Origin: Orobanche coerulescens
Lineage: Eukaryota > Streptophyta > Magnoliopsida > Lamiales > Orobanchaceae
DNA length: 64,000 bases
Assembly: GCA_033398695.1 (NCBI GenBank)
Contig: CM065801.1
Location: 48,866,358-48,930,357 of the forward strand
Direction of reading: 5' to 3'
Positions 34,459 through 45,844 of the stretch are shown piece by piece. The position numbers were made by a program, and so were the translations under genes. Position 1 is the first letter of the stretch, and the number at the start of each line of letters is the position of its first letter. The notes beneath the pieces are model-generated. The model made no database searches and was not told where the DNA came from. It was given only the letters and a program-made list of their open reading frames with translations.

Positions 34459-37400
34459 TGTAACACCCCCAATCCGTTCAGGGATATTACACGCCGTAGA
34501 ACCTTTCCTCAAGGATCTACCAGGCTGGTAACAACGTTAAACATCTCGACAATGCCTTTAAGGCTAAAATGATTCAGTAGACCGATTTGGTCTTTCAATA
34601 AATACATACAACTCAATCACAACACATGCCCACACAGGAGTCGAGTACAACACACTCCCGTACAACGGGGAAAGAATACTGCAGCGAAAAATAAAATACA
34701 ACTAAACCAATATGACATCAACGGGTCCTCGTGTGATTAGTATCGTTCATCATTCATCATCCTTCATGCCGACCCTGTGCTATGCTCCAAAACCTGAATG
34801 CAATACAGACATCCACCCCCCGGGGTTAGCAAAATTCCACTATTTTGCTAGTGCAAGTACAAGTGCAAAAATACGAGCCATACAATACAAGTTCCAAGGG
34901 CAATAATAACCAGGAATCCTCAAAGATTTAAACATAACGAAAATACTTCCCGAGGCAAGAGTTTAGGTAAAGCTTTCCAAAATCGAAAGATCCCAAGTCA
35001 AGGGAAACAATTTATAAAGTGATTTAAAATGCCATCGGGAATTTAGATAGAAACAACTCAGGATTTTCGAATCCTTCTCTTTCCAAATCAACAGGGGTCA
35101 CAGCCCAAAGGTTTTATTTTCACAAATAGAACCAACAACAATTCACAGGGCCAGAGCCCGATTCAAGTGTCCTCAACGGACATAAAATCAACACGACATA
35201 ATCACATACAAGTATCGCCTAGGACCGGGACGAAGCCACAAATCCCACTTGAGGCCTCTAAGGACCCTCCCGAGCTGGCCACAATCATAAAACAAATCAC
35301 GCACATGTATCGCCTAGGACCGGGATGAAGCCACAAATCCCACTCGAGGCCTCTAAGGACCCTCCCGAGCTGGCTAGCTAAACAAATCACACACCATATC
35401 TCACGGTTGGATCAATCACTTGTTGCATCCTGACCACATGATCACAAGCCATGTGTCACCGTAGATTATCTCAGGCTCTCACGGTTGGATCAATCACTTG
35501 TTGCATCCTGACCACATGATCAAGTGCCATGTGTCACCGTAGACCTTCAACCATATCCACACATTCACACAAATAACATATCACATCAATAATATCCAAG
35601 TAATTCACTCAATGGCAACAAACACAATGCACGACGCAATGGTCAAATCACAACGCACCGATATGAGATAATATATACATATATATTATCAAAGCACAAC
35701 GACAACACCAAGTGTATTCATAGTAATTCACGTAACCATCCACGAACACAATGTCCACAAAACACACGCGTTTTGAAAGAGGGCCTTTAACAAGTCTAAC
35801 CGAATCTTTGAAAGTGAAATTCAAATGATCAAAAAAACACAAGGAGACGATCACTAATTATCATATCCATAAAACAAGAATTATATGGACAAGGTACTTG
35901 CCTCGAATAATCACAAACGCAAAGAACCGATCGAAGTAGGTTGGCACGAACCGACTACGAACCCGTCGACTCCACCGAGCGCTAAACTGCGACAATAACT
36001 ACGAACAACAATAACAACAATGAAATAAATTCCATATCACGACCTAAAGTCGCTGAATCCAAAGAACAAACGACGAAAGTTCAAGGGTTTCCCCCAAAAC
36101 GACCAAGAACACAAATCGACCCGTCAAAATATGAAAACGGAATTCCCAACCGAAATATGGATGTTCAATCCATAGGATATGTTTAACAATATCATTTAAC
36201 AACAATCGATTCATCAAAAACGGATGGAAAACAAAATCAAGAACAAATCCCCCAAAAGTCGACTCGAAGGAAATCAAGAAATATACCTTGATTCGACGAA
36301 GAACAATGGATTAAATGATGTTAAACACATGAATAACACTAATATTAATCATACCCATCATGGATTAATCAACAATACGGAACGAATCGGACAAAAACCC
36401 GAAAACCCTAAAATTTCCCAAAGATAGGGTTCTAGGAAATCTAATCTTGATTCGCTGGATCAAAGGATGTTATAGGATGATCAATCAATGATATGAACTC
36501 AAGAGATTCGTGGATTGATTGACAAACATCATGGCTCCAAGATCCCCAAGGCTCCATCCGCGTAAGAGAAAGATAGAAATGGGAAAATGATCAAATCGAT
36601 CGCCGCCATATTTATATCAGGCACTTAGCGCACAGCGTGCGCTAACGGCCAGGGCCACAATCCAGAGACTTCCTGGACCAGACTGCTCGGCCATGTAGCG
36701 TGCGCAGCCTTCCGGCCGTAGCGTGCGCTATCTGCCGGTTGTAGCATGCGCAGTGTCCGAAAGTAGCGTGCGCTACCTGCCGATCCACCCGAGTCCATAA
36801 CCTCTCTGCCCCTACTGTCTCGGCCGACTAGCGCGCGCAGCTAACTGGCCGTAGCGTACGCTGCCTCCCGGCCGTAGCGTGCGCTACCTTCCGTCCGTAG
36901 GGTGCGCTATGCCGGTTCCTGCTGCACCCATCCAGCCAGTGCACGCAACCGCCCGGCCAGTGCCCGCAACCGTCCGGCCAGTGCCCGACCACCATGACTC
37001 GACGACTCGATTATCCGAAATCGCACGGAACGAACACGACAAAACGCTCGTGGGCAACATCATCGATCCGAGATGAAATACTACGCGACAATGAATCACA
37101 CGCGACCAAATAAACACGAAAATCGATCCAGACAACAAATACGAATGAGGATACCCACAACTTTGGGTAAATTTCAAAATGGCCCAAAACGCCCGAAAAT
37201 CACGATACGTGATCGAATAACCAAACCGAAGTTCACAACACGTCTAACAAAGTTAAACGGACTTATTAGAAACTCGAAACAGTAGTTTCGAACGAGATTC
37301 ACAAGAATCGAACTCGAGTGCGGAAAAGTCGCTAAGAAACACGGAACTCAACAAAACGACACAGAAACAATCTCGGATGGCAAAAAGTGCAGAATTAATC

Positions 37401-37495
37401 ATTCTCATAATGACGAAACGGTCCGAGGCGAGTCGTCAAAATGGACTCTAGCCAAAAAAAGAAAATTACCGGAAATCAAATTTGCGGATATTACA
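34459..37495 (-). repeat. 3' LTR of minus-strand gag-only element
   Basis: Minus strand: starts TGTAATATCC at 37495 and ends ATTGGGGGTGTTACA at 34459. The 3' 100 bp (CCAGCCTGGTAGAT...GAGGAAAGGTTCTAC) are nearly identical to 51420-51515. It contains duplicated blocks at 35217-35275/35307-35375 (CGCCTAGGACCGGGA) and 35400-35475/35478-35545 (CTCACGGTTGGATCAATCAC), matching similar duplicated blocks in the plus-strand LTR near 50380-50690. Confidence 0.82.
36607..36965 (-). promoter_or_regulatory. U3 promoter with TAGCGTGCGCTA palindrome array
   Basis: On the minus strand GATATAAATATGG (36618-36607) is a TATA box. Upstream, 36625-36905 holds about nine copies of GTAGCGTGCGCTAC or variants (GTGCGCTA, GCGTACGCTG, GCGCGCGC), separated by C-rich spacers. 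It is followed by three CCAGTGC(A/C)CGCAACCG(C/T)CCGG units to 36990. Same layout as the other LTR arrays but a different palindrome. Confidence 0.6.
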
Positions 37496-37860
37496 TACTA
37501 CCCTCCTTAAAAGAAGTTTCATCCCGGAACTTAAAACAAGTAGGGAGAAGCAATCTCCCGCCAGGAAAACTCAACGAGATACATAAGAAATGCGTAACTT
37601 TCGCCCATCGGCGAAACGTTACAAGCAACGCAAAGGAATATACGGCGTGAAAACGTGCTCCACGACGACCAACACAACGCCACCGGTAGAAACATAATAT
37701 AGCCAACAAGTGACAAGCGTCATCAAACAGATAATACAATCAAGTCAATTATCTGAACAACCAAAAAACATTAAGCACCTATTACAAGGAAACACGCACA
37801 ATCAAGAAAATAGAAATAAACACACAAACGATCCACAAGGACAATCACCAACAATTCGGA

Positions 37861-38578
37861 CTACGCTGAAATCCTCAAAACCACACTAGGCATCTCCGTG
37901 TCCTTTCGGAGTAGAGACTCAACCCCGACCCCAAATCTCTCAGCTACCGTCTCGCAATGTACAGCTCGGTGACCCACCTGGCCACCCTCGAAACAGTTGA
38001 CTAACGCTGAACGACAATTCTTCGCAGTATGGCCCGCTCGACTACAGTTATAACATATCTTCGAGATGTTCACATAACTCACTGCAGGGGTACTACTCCC
38101 CTGATCACGCGATCGAGGAACCACCTTAGAAGGACGAAACGAAGTCCCCAACTCAGGGGGCCCACTCCCCTGATTTCCTGAAAAATCCCCAACAGTTTTC
38201 TGTTTCTTCGACGCGGACATAATCTCGGTCGGCAATCTGGATAGCTCATAGGCCAACGCCCTATTCTGATAATCTCTCAAGGAAGTACAAGCGAGACCTG
38301 CCATGTACTGACGAATCTGCGGCTTCATCCGCCTACTAAAATGACGAATCTTATCCTCCTCTGTCCTTACTTGATTCTGCACATAGCCGAGTTGTTTGCT
38401 AAAATCAATAATAGCTTGAGACAGCAGTATATCCTGCGGTTTCACCGAAAAGAATTCATTAATCTTATGATTTCTGATCAGCTCCGGACAAAACTCATCT
38501 CTCATGAATCTCTGGAACTCTGCCCATGTAACAACACGATCTTGAGGCTTAACAGTCTCCCACCAGATAGCGGCATTT
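37861..38578 (-). pseudogene. Retrotransposon gag with two zinc knuckles, 5'-truncated
   Basis: Open from 38578 to the stop at 37861 (about 238 codons), starting mid-protein at AAIWWETVKPQDRVVTWAEF, a capsid segment of the Retrotrans_gag family. Then ELIRNHKINEFFSVKPQ, RHFSRRMKPQIRQYMAG, a basic serine-rich stretch, and two knuckles: CYNCSRAGHTAKNC (about 38055) and a degenerate CFEGGQVGHRAVHC (about 37990), where the second Cys of the knuckle is Gly. It ends shortly after (GVGVESLL...VVLRISA) with no protease motif. The frame is uninterrupted, unlike its neighbours. Cut at 38578 by junction with a plus-strand Tat element. Confidence 0.78.
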
Positions 38579-38589
38579 TAGGCCGGAGA

Positions 38590-41528
38590 TGGATGGGATC
38601 ATTGGGGAAGAAGTTGACAAGCTCCTCTGAGCTGGACACATAACGGAGATCCAATTTCCGGAGTGGTTATCCAACGCTGTCATGGTAGGGAAAAGCCAGG
38701 GGAAGTAGAGGATGTGCATGGACTTCCGAGACCTAAATAAAGCATGTCCAAAGGATCACTACCCGTTACACCGCATAGATCAGCTGGTGGACTCAACCTC
38801 GGGGTGCGAGCTGCTCAGTATGATGGATGCTTCTCAGGGATATCATCAGATTCCCCTCGCACCCAAAGATAGAAAGAGGGTTAGCTTTGTGGTATCAAAA
38901 GGAACTTTTTGATATGTGCGCATGCCTTTCGGGTTAAAGGATGCAGGAGCCACGTATCAAAGGATGGTTGACAGAATCTTTAAATCCCAAATTGGCAGAA
39001 ACATGGAAGTGTACCTGGATGATATGCTAGTAAAAAGCGTAAAGGCGGGAGAGCATATCAAAGATCTAGAGGAAAAGTTCGAAAACCTGCGCAAGTACGG
39101 AATGAAGCTCCACCCATCAAAGTGTTCTTTTGGAGTGAAATCGGGAAAATTTCTGGGATATCTAGTCATAGAGGAAGGAATCAAGGTCAACCCAGAAAAG
39201 GTCAAAGCAGTGCTACAAATGAATCATCTAAAAAATATCAAGGATATCCATATACTAACAGGAAGAATAGCAGGGCTGAGCCGGTTCATATCACGCTCAG
39301 CCGAGAATGGATTCCCATTTTTTAAACTCTTAAGAAAAGGGAACAAATTCGAATGGACCCCCGAAGCGCAAACAGCATTCGAAAAATTAAAAGAATATTT
39401 GGCCGAGCTGCCTCTGCTCACCAAACCAGTACCAGGAGAAGAGCTCATACTCTACTTATCCGTAGGAGAGGGGGCGGTTAGCTCGGTCTTGCTAAGAGAA
39501 GAAATGAGTAAGCAAAAGCCCATTTGTTATAAAATCCGAATTTTGCATGGGGCAGAACGGAACTACTCCGAGCTAGAGAAGGGAGCACTGGCATTAGTAA
39601 TTACAGCCCGGCGATTGAGGCCATATTTCCTAGCCCACCAAATAAAGTTGCGAACCAACTTGCCCTTAAGAGAAACACTAGGGCGACCTAATGCGTCAGG
39701 TCGCCTGGTGAAGTGGGCGGTAGAGATGGGGGAATATGACATGGAGTATGAGCCGAGAACGGCAATTAAAGCTCAGGCCCTAGCGGACTTCATCCAAGAG
39801 GGGGCCATGCCATCGCCGCCAGAGGGATAGTGGCTACTGCATGTGGATGGATCGGCAACAACCAGTGGCTCTGGGGCAGGGATAGTCCTTACTACCCCGG
39901 AGGGCGAGCAATTAGAGTATGCCGTAAAATTCGATTTCAAAGCATCTAACAACGAGGCCGAGTACGAAGCCCTGGTTAAGGGAATGCAGCTGGGGATAGA
40001 CTTGGGCACGCGACGACTCATAGCTTATTCTGATTCTCAGCTGGTCACGCAGCAGGTAGGAGGATAATTTGAGATAAATGAGGATCGGATGAAGAAGTAT
40101 GTCGAGGAAGTGAAAGAGGCTGCCAAAAAACTAGGTGAATGGAAGTTGATCCATATCCCTAGGGCGGAAAATGTAAAAGCTGACTACTTAGCAAAAATGG
40201 AAAGCTCTTTGGTGGATTGTCGCTCACGGACAATAACGATTTTAGGAGCAGTCCGGAGTAGCATCACGAAATAGGTGATGGAGGTGAACGAGATTGCGGA
40301 CTAGCGAACTCCTTTGTTGGCATACCTAAGAAGAGCAGAACTACCCAATGAAAGGAAAGAGAGAATGAAAATTGTACGAAGGGCAGTGAGGTTCTGTTGC
40401 ATTAACGATGAATTATACAAGAGATCCTACCTCGGTCCATACCTGTGGTGCGTCTCGGAAGAAGAAGGGTGGGGTATACTGGAAGAAATCCGTGAAGGGT
40501 GCTGCGGTGATCATACCAAATGAAGGGCGCTAATTAGCAAAACACTAAGAGCTGGCTTTTTCTGGCCGACCATGAGCAAGAAAGTGGTGGAGATGGTTAA
40601 GCGGTGCCAAAAATGTCAAATACACGCACCCTTAATTCACATCCCAGCTGAAGATATGATCACCATGGGAGCACCTTGTCCTTTCGCTAAATGGGGAATC
40701 GATATCATGGGGCAGTTTACACCTGGCTCGGGAGGAAGGAAGTTTTTTGTAGTAGCCATAGACTACTTCAGCAAGTGGGTAGAGGCTGAGCCCGTGGCTA
40801 CCATACCCGAGCAAAGAATCATAAGTTTTCTGTTTAACAACATTTTCTGCAGGTACGGAGTGCCCCAGATACTTATTTCAGACAATGGAACTCAATTCAA
40901 TGGGAAAAGAACCCAGTCCTGGTGCGAGGGGATGCATATCAAGCAAAGGTTCGCTGCGGTTGCTCATCCGCAGACTAATGGACAAGTGGAGGTAACTAAC
41001 AGAACAATCTTGCAAGGGATCAAAACCCGTTTAGACAAGGCTGGAGGAGGATGGGTGGATGAGCTTAGCTCGGTGCTATGGTCATACCGGACCACACCTA
41101 GATCATCAATGGGGGAAACACCCTTCAGTATGGTATACGGGTCCGAAGCCGTCATCCCGGCAGAAGTTGGAGAAATGTCCCATCGGGTTCGGTGGTTCAA
41201 CGAGGAGGAAAACGAAGAAATGATGAGGGAGGCGTTGGACACCATAGAAGAAAGAAGAGAAGCAGCCGCAGCACGAACGGAAAGATACAAAAACTTGACA
41301 AAAGCATCTCACGACAAAAGAGTAAGGAAGAGACAGTTCCAAGTCGGCGATTTGGTGCTTAGGCGGGATGATGCCCTCAGAAAAACAGGAAAACTGGAGC
41401 TGAACTGGGAGGGCCCTTACAAGGTAATCCGAATTTATGCAGGGGGAGCTTATGAGCTTTAGGATATGGAGGGACAAACCATCAAAAGACCTTGGAACAT
41501 ATGCCACTTAAAAAAATATTTTATATGA
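38590..41528 (+). pseudogene. Tat-type pol: RT, RNase H, aRH and integrase, nonsense-broken
   Basis: One reading frame throughout with no frameshift but several stops: 38628-38630 (TGA), 38706-38708 (TAG), 38910-38912 (TGA), 39828-39830 (TAG), 40065-40067 (TAA), 40272-40274 and 40302-40304 (TAG), 40521-40523 (TGA), 41460-41462 (TAG). RT: CMDFRDLNKACPKDHYPL, LLSMMDASQGYHQIPL, MPFGLKDAGATYQR, catalytic YLDD at 39012-39023. RNase H about 39460-39700. Archaeal-type RNase H starting LHVDGSAT (39838), with NNEAEYEALVKGM and AYSDSQLV. Integrase: zinc region ending CQKCQ (40600-40620), core WGIDIMGQFT, ISDNGTQF, and NGQVEVTNRTI with the DDE residues, then the GDLVLRR...KLELNWEGPY C-terminal module. 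Probable W, R codons account for at least three stops. Confidence 0.86.
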
Positions 41529-41615
41529 AGAAGTGTTGAGTAAAGCTTGTGATGTTTTAATAAAAGTCTATTACAAAATAAAATCTCTGAATTTTTTGAA
41601 CGAGTAAAACTAGAA

Positions 41616-42155
41616 ATGACATCTGATCAGGTGAAATTCCTTCAGATCCGAGTAAGGGTGAACCGCCCTATGACATCTAATCAGGTGAAACGCCTTCAGA
41701 TCCGAGTAAGGGTGAACCGCCCTATGACATTTGATCAGGTGAAACGCCTTCAGATCCGAGTAAGGGTGAACCGCCCTATGACATCTGATCAGGTGAAACG
41801 CCTTCAGATCCGAGTAAGGGTGAACCACCCTATGACATCTGATCAGGTGAAACGCCTTCAGATCCGAGTAAGGGTGAACCGCCCTATGACATCTGATCAG
41901 CTGAAATGCCTTCAGATCCGAGTAAGGGTGAACCGCCCTATGACATCTGATCAGGTGAAACGCCTTCATATACGAGTAAGGGTGAACTGCCCTATGACAT
42001 CTGATCAGGTGAAACGCCTTCAGATCCGAGTAAGGGTGAACCGCCCTATGACATCTGATCAGGTGAAACGCCTTTAGATCCGAGTAAGGGTGAACCGCCC
42101 TATGACATCTGATTATGTGAAATGCCTTCAGATCCAAGTAAGGGTGAACCGCCCT
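41616..42155. repeat. 54-bp tandem array, 10 copies, in Tat 3' region
   Basis: Unit begins ATGACATCTGATCAGGTGAA and continues with CGCCTTCAGATCCGAGTAAG and GGTGAACCGCCCT. Copies are highly similar. The unit is 18 codons without a stop in at least one frame per strand, giving a 153-aa plus frame (MTSDQVKRLQIRVRVNRP repeated) and a 175-aa minus frame. Tandem arrays are common downstream of pol in Tat/Retand elements. Confidence 0.93.
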
Positions 42156-42773
42156 TCATATCTATGACTAGGGGGAATACCCTCGATTTCAGGTAAAGGT
42201 AAACTACCCCGATCTATAAATAGCCTCAGGCTTAGAGTACAAGCCGACCTATAAAGAAAAAAGGATACTATCCAGACTATATCCCACTCGAGAGGGTCGG
42301 AAATATCCGCGCTACCTTAAACTCCCAAAAATTGTTCGAAATATCCGACCTGTACTAATGGTCGGTGATAAGGTCAGGTTGAATCAACCTAAAACCACCA
42401 AGCCATTACAACTTGTAAGATCGAAGTGGTCGGGTTATATTAAGGTGTTGTAAAATTTAAAATAATAAAGAACATATGAGGTATACTAGGAAGAGGACTA
42501 AAAGAAGGGCTTATACTTCAAAGAAATTTGGAAGTAGTCATATTGTTTCAAACAGTTCGGATACATTGAGGTTACAATCTATGCCGAGCCATATAAACTT
42601 TAAAAATGTAGTTTGTAGAAACAAGGTATGTTTTCATAAGCAAGTTACGTTAACAAGGCATATCACTATCGTACAGATCCAAAATATATTCAACTCAAAA
42701 GACTTTTCATTAAAAACAGCTGTGCCAGTACAATGAACAACAAAAAGAATAAATACATAAAACTAATAAAAGA
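42156..42773. other. Spacer between array and antisense gene
   Basis: Begins with decayed continuations of the array (GGGTGAA, GGTAAACTACCCCGA), then AT-rich sequence. No gene seen. Probably includes the 3' non-coding region of the antisense gene. Confidence 0.4.
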
Positions 42774-45280
42774 CTAAGCTACAGGCTCGGAAGATTGAGG
42801 GGGCAACGAATGAGAGGCATCAAGGTCGGTCCCAGTCGTATCTGGATTAGGAGTGCTGGCCTTAGGTGGCGATTTAGGAGGGATAGAAGGCAGCTCCAAA
42901 TCCAGGCCGGATTCCTTTATAGACTCTCCAAGGGCGTCCTCCCACCAGGCTGCCTCAGGAGATTCGTCCACATCACCAGAGGGATGGGAGCCCCGTCCAA
43001 TGCAGCATCCCGGTCCAGCTCACCCATGAAGCCCAAAGCAGCTAGTTGCTCGCGAGCACGAGTTAGAGCAATATCGAAGTACTGCATCGCAGCAGGAGCC
43101 AGCTTGACTAGATAGGCGGTGGAATTGTGATACCGGGCTAGGAGAGCAGAACGGTAAGCCCCTAAGAAAGTGTAACCGACGTTGCTGGTCAGAAATCGAC
43201 ATCGACCATCCATCACTCTGCGCTCATAAGATGATCCCTAGGATCTAGCCTCGGCTAGTTGAGCTTCAAGCTGGTCGACCTTCTCTGATTCTGCTTTAGC
43301 CTAAGCTTTAAGTTGGGCGACCTTCTCCAACTCTGCTTTAGCCTGGGCCTCGAGTTGGGTAATCTTCTCAGATTCGACCTTAGCTTCCGACAACTGAGCC
43401 TCGAGCTGGCCCACCTTCTCCGATTCTGCCTGAAATTGGGCCTTTAAAAGTTTCAACTCTTGATTCAGCTGAACGTTGGCCATCTGAGCCCGTTCCAAAA
43501 CCGCCTCCCGCTCGGAACTTTTCTTAAGGGCAACATCTAAGCGATATTCTCTCTCCTGAAGCTGAACAGAGAGATCGGACTTAGCCTCCAGGGCGGACGC
43601 CAGATCGGCTGACATCTGGGTAAGCTGGGAAGGGGACGAAGCGCCGATCTTATGATCTTCCGCGAAGGTCACAAAGGTGGCGCAGAACTGCGCAAAAAAG
43701 AAGAAAGTCACATCAGGACGTCAAATGGTAATAATAAACATAAAAGTAGTAAAGAAGAGGAGGAAGTCAAAAAGAGGAATACCTTCCCAAAATACATCAT
43801 CATGGCATCAAAACGAGGGCCCTCCGCGGCGTCTCGTAATGCCTGCTTATCCCTAGCTGGGATCATAGAGGTGAAATACGGAAGAAACTTCTCCCACTCT
43901 TTACAACGGAGAAAAGTCTCCATATCCAGACCAGGGGGACCTGCAGTCTTCAGCCGCTTAGAAACAGGGGAGCTGGGGGAATGGGCCCTCTTGGTGACCT
44001 GAAGCTGCCGAGAGGAACTTGCAGGGCTCCGCCCAGTGGTCAAGGTAGGGGCCAGGTCGTAGGGGAGAGTCACCCCAGCTTTGGAGCGGGAGGAGAGCTT
44101 CTGCTTGGTTTTTGACGAGCCCTCCACCCTCTCTTTGGGGGGATTCGTCGATTTGGGGGCCTTCTCCTTCGTCGGTTCAGCCGGCTTGGAGGCATCAGAC
44201 TGGAGGGTCCGCATGAATCGATCTACGAAAAGCAATACAATAGGTCAGTAAGATAGCCAAAAAATAGAATAAAGATTATACTATGGAAAGAGCCGTTAAA
44301 ACCTACCAATATCAGGAATAGCTGGGTAAGGATTCGAGCTCAGCCCAAAATGGAATAGAAGATCATGAAATTGCGTCAGATGGAAAGCATTGTAAGGAAA
44401 TGGCATTCCATTCCCGAACCTTCTCGACCCACCCAGCTCGGATAGAACTGCACCTGGGAATAGGAGCTTGGATCGGAGTGGCTTGCATCCATTCCATGGG
44501 GAAACCCAGGAGTCAGCCGAAGGGAGCCGAAGGAAAAAGAAACGCGACATCCAGTCCTTCACATTAGAAGGGAGGTGGGTAAAGAAATGGGCATTGTTTC
44601 GGGAAGTTAAGTAAAAGGAGCCTTTAAAGCTCTTTAGCCCGAAACAAAAATAGAAAAAATCCTGGTCGGGTTCCTCGTATCTATAATAACACAACACGAG
44701 AAAACCGACCATATAACGAAAAGAATTGGGAGAAAACTGGTTGAGGGGAAGATTATATTTAACAGAGAGGGAAATAAGGAATGGATATAGAGGGAAGCGA
44801 AGACCACTGCTCACCTGATCCACGAACTAGGTATTATGATCTGGAGAAGGATGATCAGGGGTGTCACGAACCTGGGGCGTGACGAATTCCCACCCCGGAG
44901 GAAGTCTAAGAAATTTTATAAAACTAGCCAACGCGGCTGGACTAGTCCTAGATAGAGGATGAGGAGGAAGAACTCGAGTAGCTCCTGCGACCGCTTGATA
45001 TGGATCATCTAAAAGGCCGGTCACAGTTACTTCACCCATAGGAGGAGGGGAGGGGGGGATCTACGATGACCAGAGGAATGCCGGAGGGAAGGTTAGAAGG
45101 GATGTCGCCCAGCTCGGACCAATCTACATCACCTAGGGGTTCATCTCTAAGGCAAAGGGAGGAGCCAGTAGCTTGCTCCAACCTACCCCCCGAGTCCCCA
45201 TCAGAAGAGGACAAACCTTCTAAAAAGGAGTCCACGGCCAATTGACCAGAAAGATTCTGAGAATCAGAGGCAGACGACAT
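42774..45280 (-). pseudogene. Spliced antisense gene of the Tat element (PF04195-like + coiled coil)
   Basis: ATG at 45280 (MSSASDSQNLSGQLAVDSFL). Exon 1 holds an acidic leader, then after a frameshift in a C-run near 45050 the segment FIKFLRLPPGWEFVTPQ and FPLYPFLISLSVKYNLPLNQ...RYMVGFLVLCYY, which resembles the 'putative gypsy type transposon' domain (PF04195). Intron 1 runs 44306-44223 (GTAGGT...TTTTCGTAG); splicing joins DI to DRFMRTLQ in frame. Exon 2 is Lys/Ser/Pro-rich with KRAHSPSSPVSKRLK, a nuclear-signal-like stretch. Intron 2 runs 43782-43688 (GTATTC...TTTGCGCAG), phase 0. Exon 3 has a coiled coil with repeated LEAQAKAELEKVAQLKA-type heptads and a conserved-looking LGAYRSALLARYHNSTAYLV region. 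Stops (TAG near 44851, 43302 and 43240) and a late frameshift show it is dead. Role unknown. Confidence 0.68.
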
Positions 45281-45533
45281 AATAAAAGGAAGAAAAGGGA
45301 GAGGGAGAACAAAGGAAAATATAGGTAACAAACAAAAAGAAAAAATAAAGAGGAATAGAGTACAGGTGTTTAGATATACATACCCATAAGATTGGGTGGA
45401 AGAGCGCCGGAGGAATATAGTGAAAGCACCATCGGAGGCAAGAAACCAGGGTCGCGGGTGTCGCCGGAAAAACTCTCACACTAGTGTTTAAGCAAAATAA
45501 AGAGCGGAAGTGGCTGAGAGGGTAGAGGATCTC

Positions 45534-45541
45534 TTTTTATA
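45534..45541 (-). promoter_or_regulatory. Putative TATA box of antisense gene
   Basis: TATAAAAA on the minus strand, about 255 bp upstream of the antisense ATG, followed by a pyrimidine-rich leader. It is separate from the sense LTR promoter, so the antisense unit appears to have its own start. Confidence 0.45.
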
Positions 45542-45844
45542 GGGAGGAAGGGCGAAAACCAAGAAGATAATGGGCGATCTGGAGCGTCTGATGCCTTCTG
45601 TAAAAGAACGGCTTGGATCTGGCACCACCTCATCCGACCTATAGCAGGCTGACACCTGGACCTAGCCATAGATGCGACGGTTAGGAGGCGAGGAAAGGAA
45701 AAGACGTTGATATAAAGGCCCACGAATCTCGAGGAACCTCGTTACCTGGGAACGGGAGCCCCAAAGACTACCGTATCGAGGTCGTCAGTTTGTAAACAAA
45801 TCCTACTCTACTCGGTCTTACAGCTCGACTGGAGTAGGGGGGAC

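Larger units (their letters stand above)
34459..38578 (-). mobile_element. Gag-only long-LTR retrotransposon (TR-GAG-like), 3' part
   Basis: Minus strand: 5'-truncated gag (38578-37861), short 3' non-coding region, polypurine tract and a 3037-bp LTR. No protease, RT or integrase lies between gag and the polypurine tract. A plus-strand relative at 48612-55177 has the same LTR ends, gag C-terminus and gag-to-LTR spacing. Long LTRs with gag alone match the non-autonomous TR-GAG class described in plants. Confidence 0.72.

Noticed and set aside
36879..37285. Pro/Arg-rich frames in the minus-strand LTR
   Set aside because: They cover the palindrome and CCAGTGCCCGCAACCG repeats of U3; not coding.
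41610..42137. Repetitive 153- and 175-aa proteins on opposite strands
   Set aside because: Products of the 54-bp repeat being a multiple of three; more likely non-coding array.
41616..42155. CRISPR-like regular repeats
   Set aside because: Units are contiguous tandem copies without unique spacers, in a plant retrotransposon.
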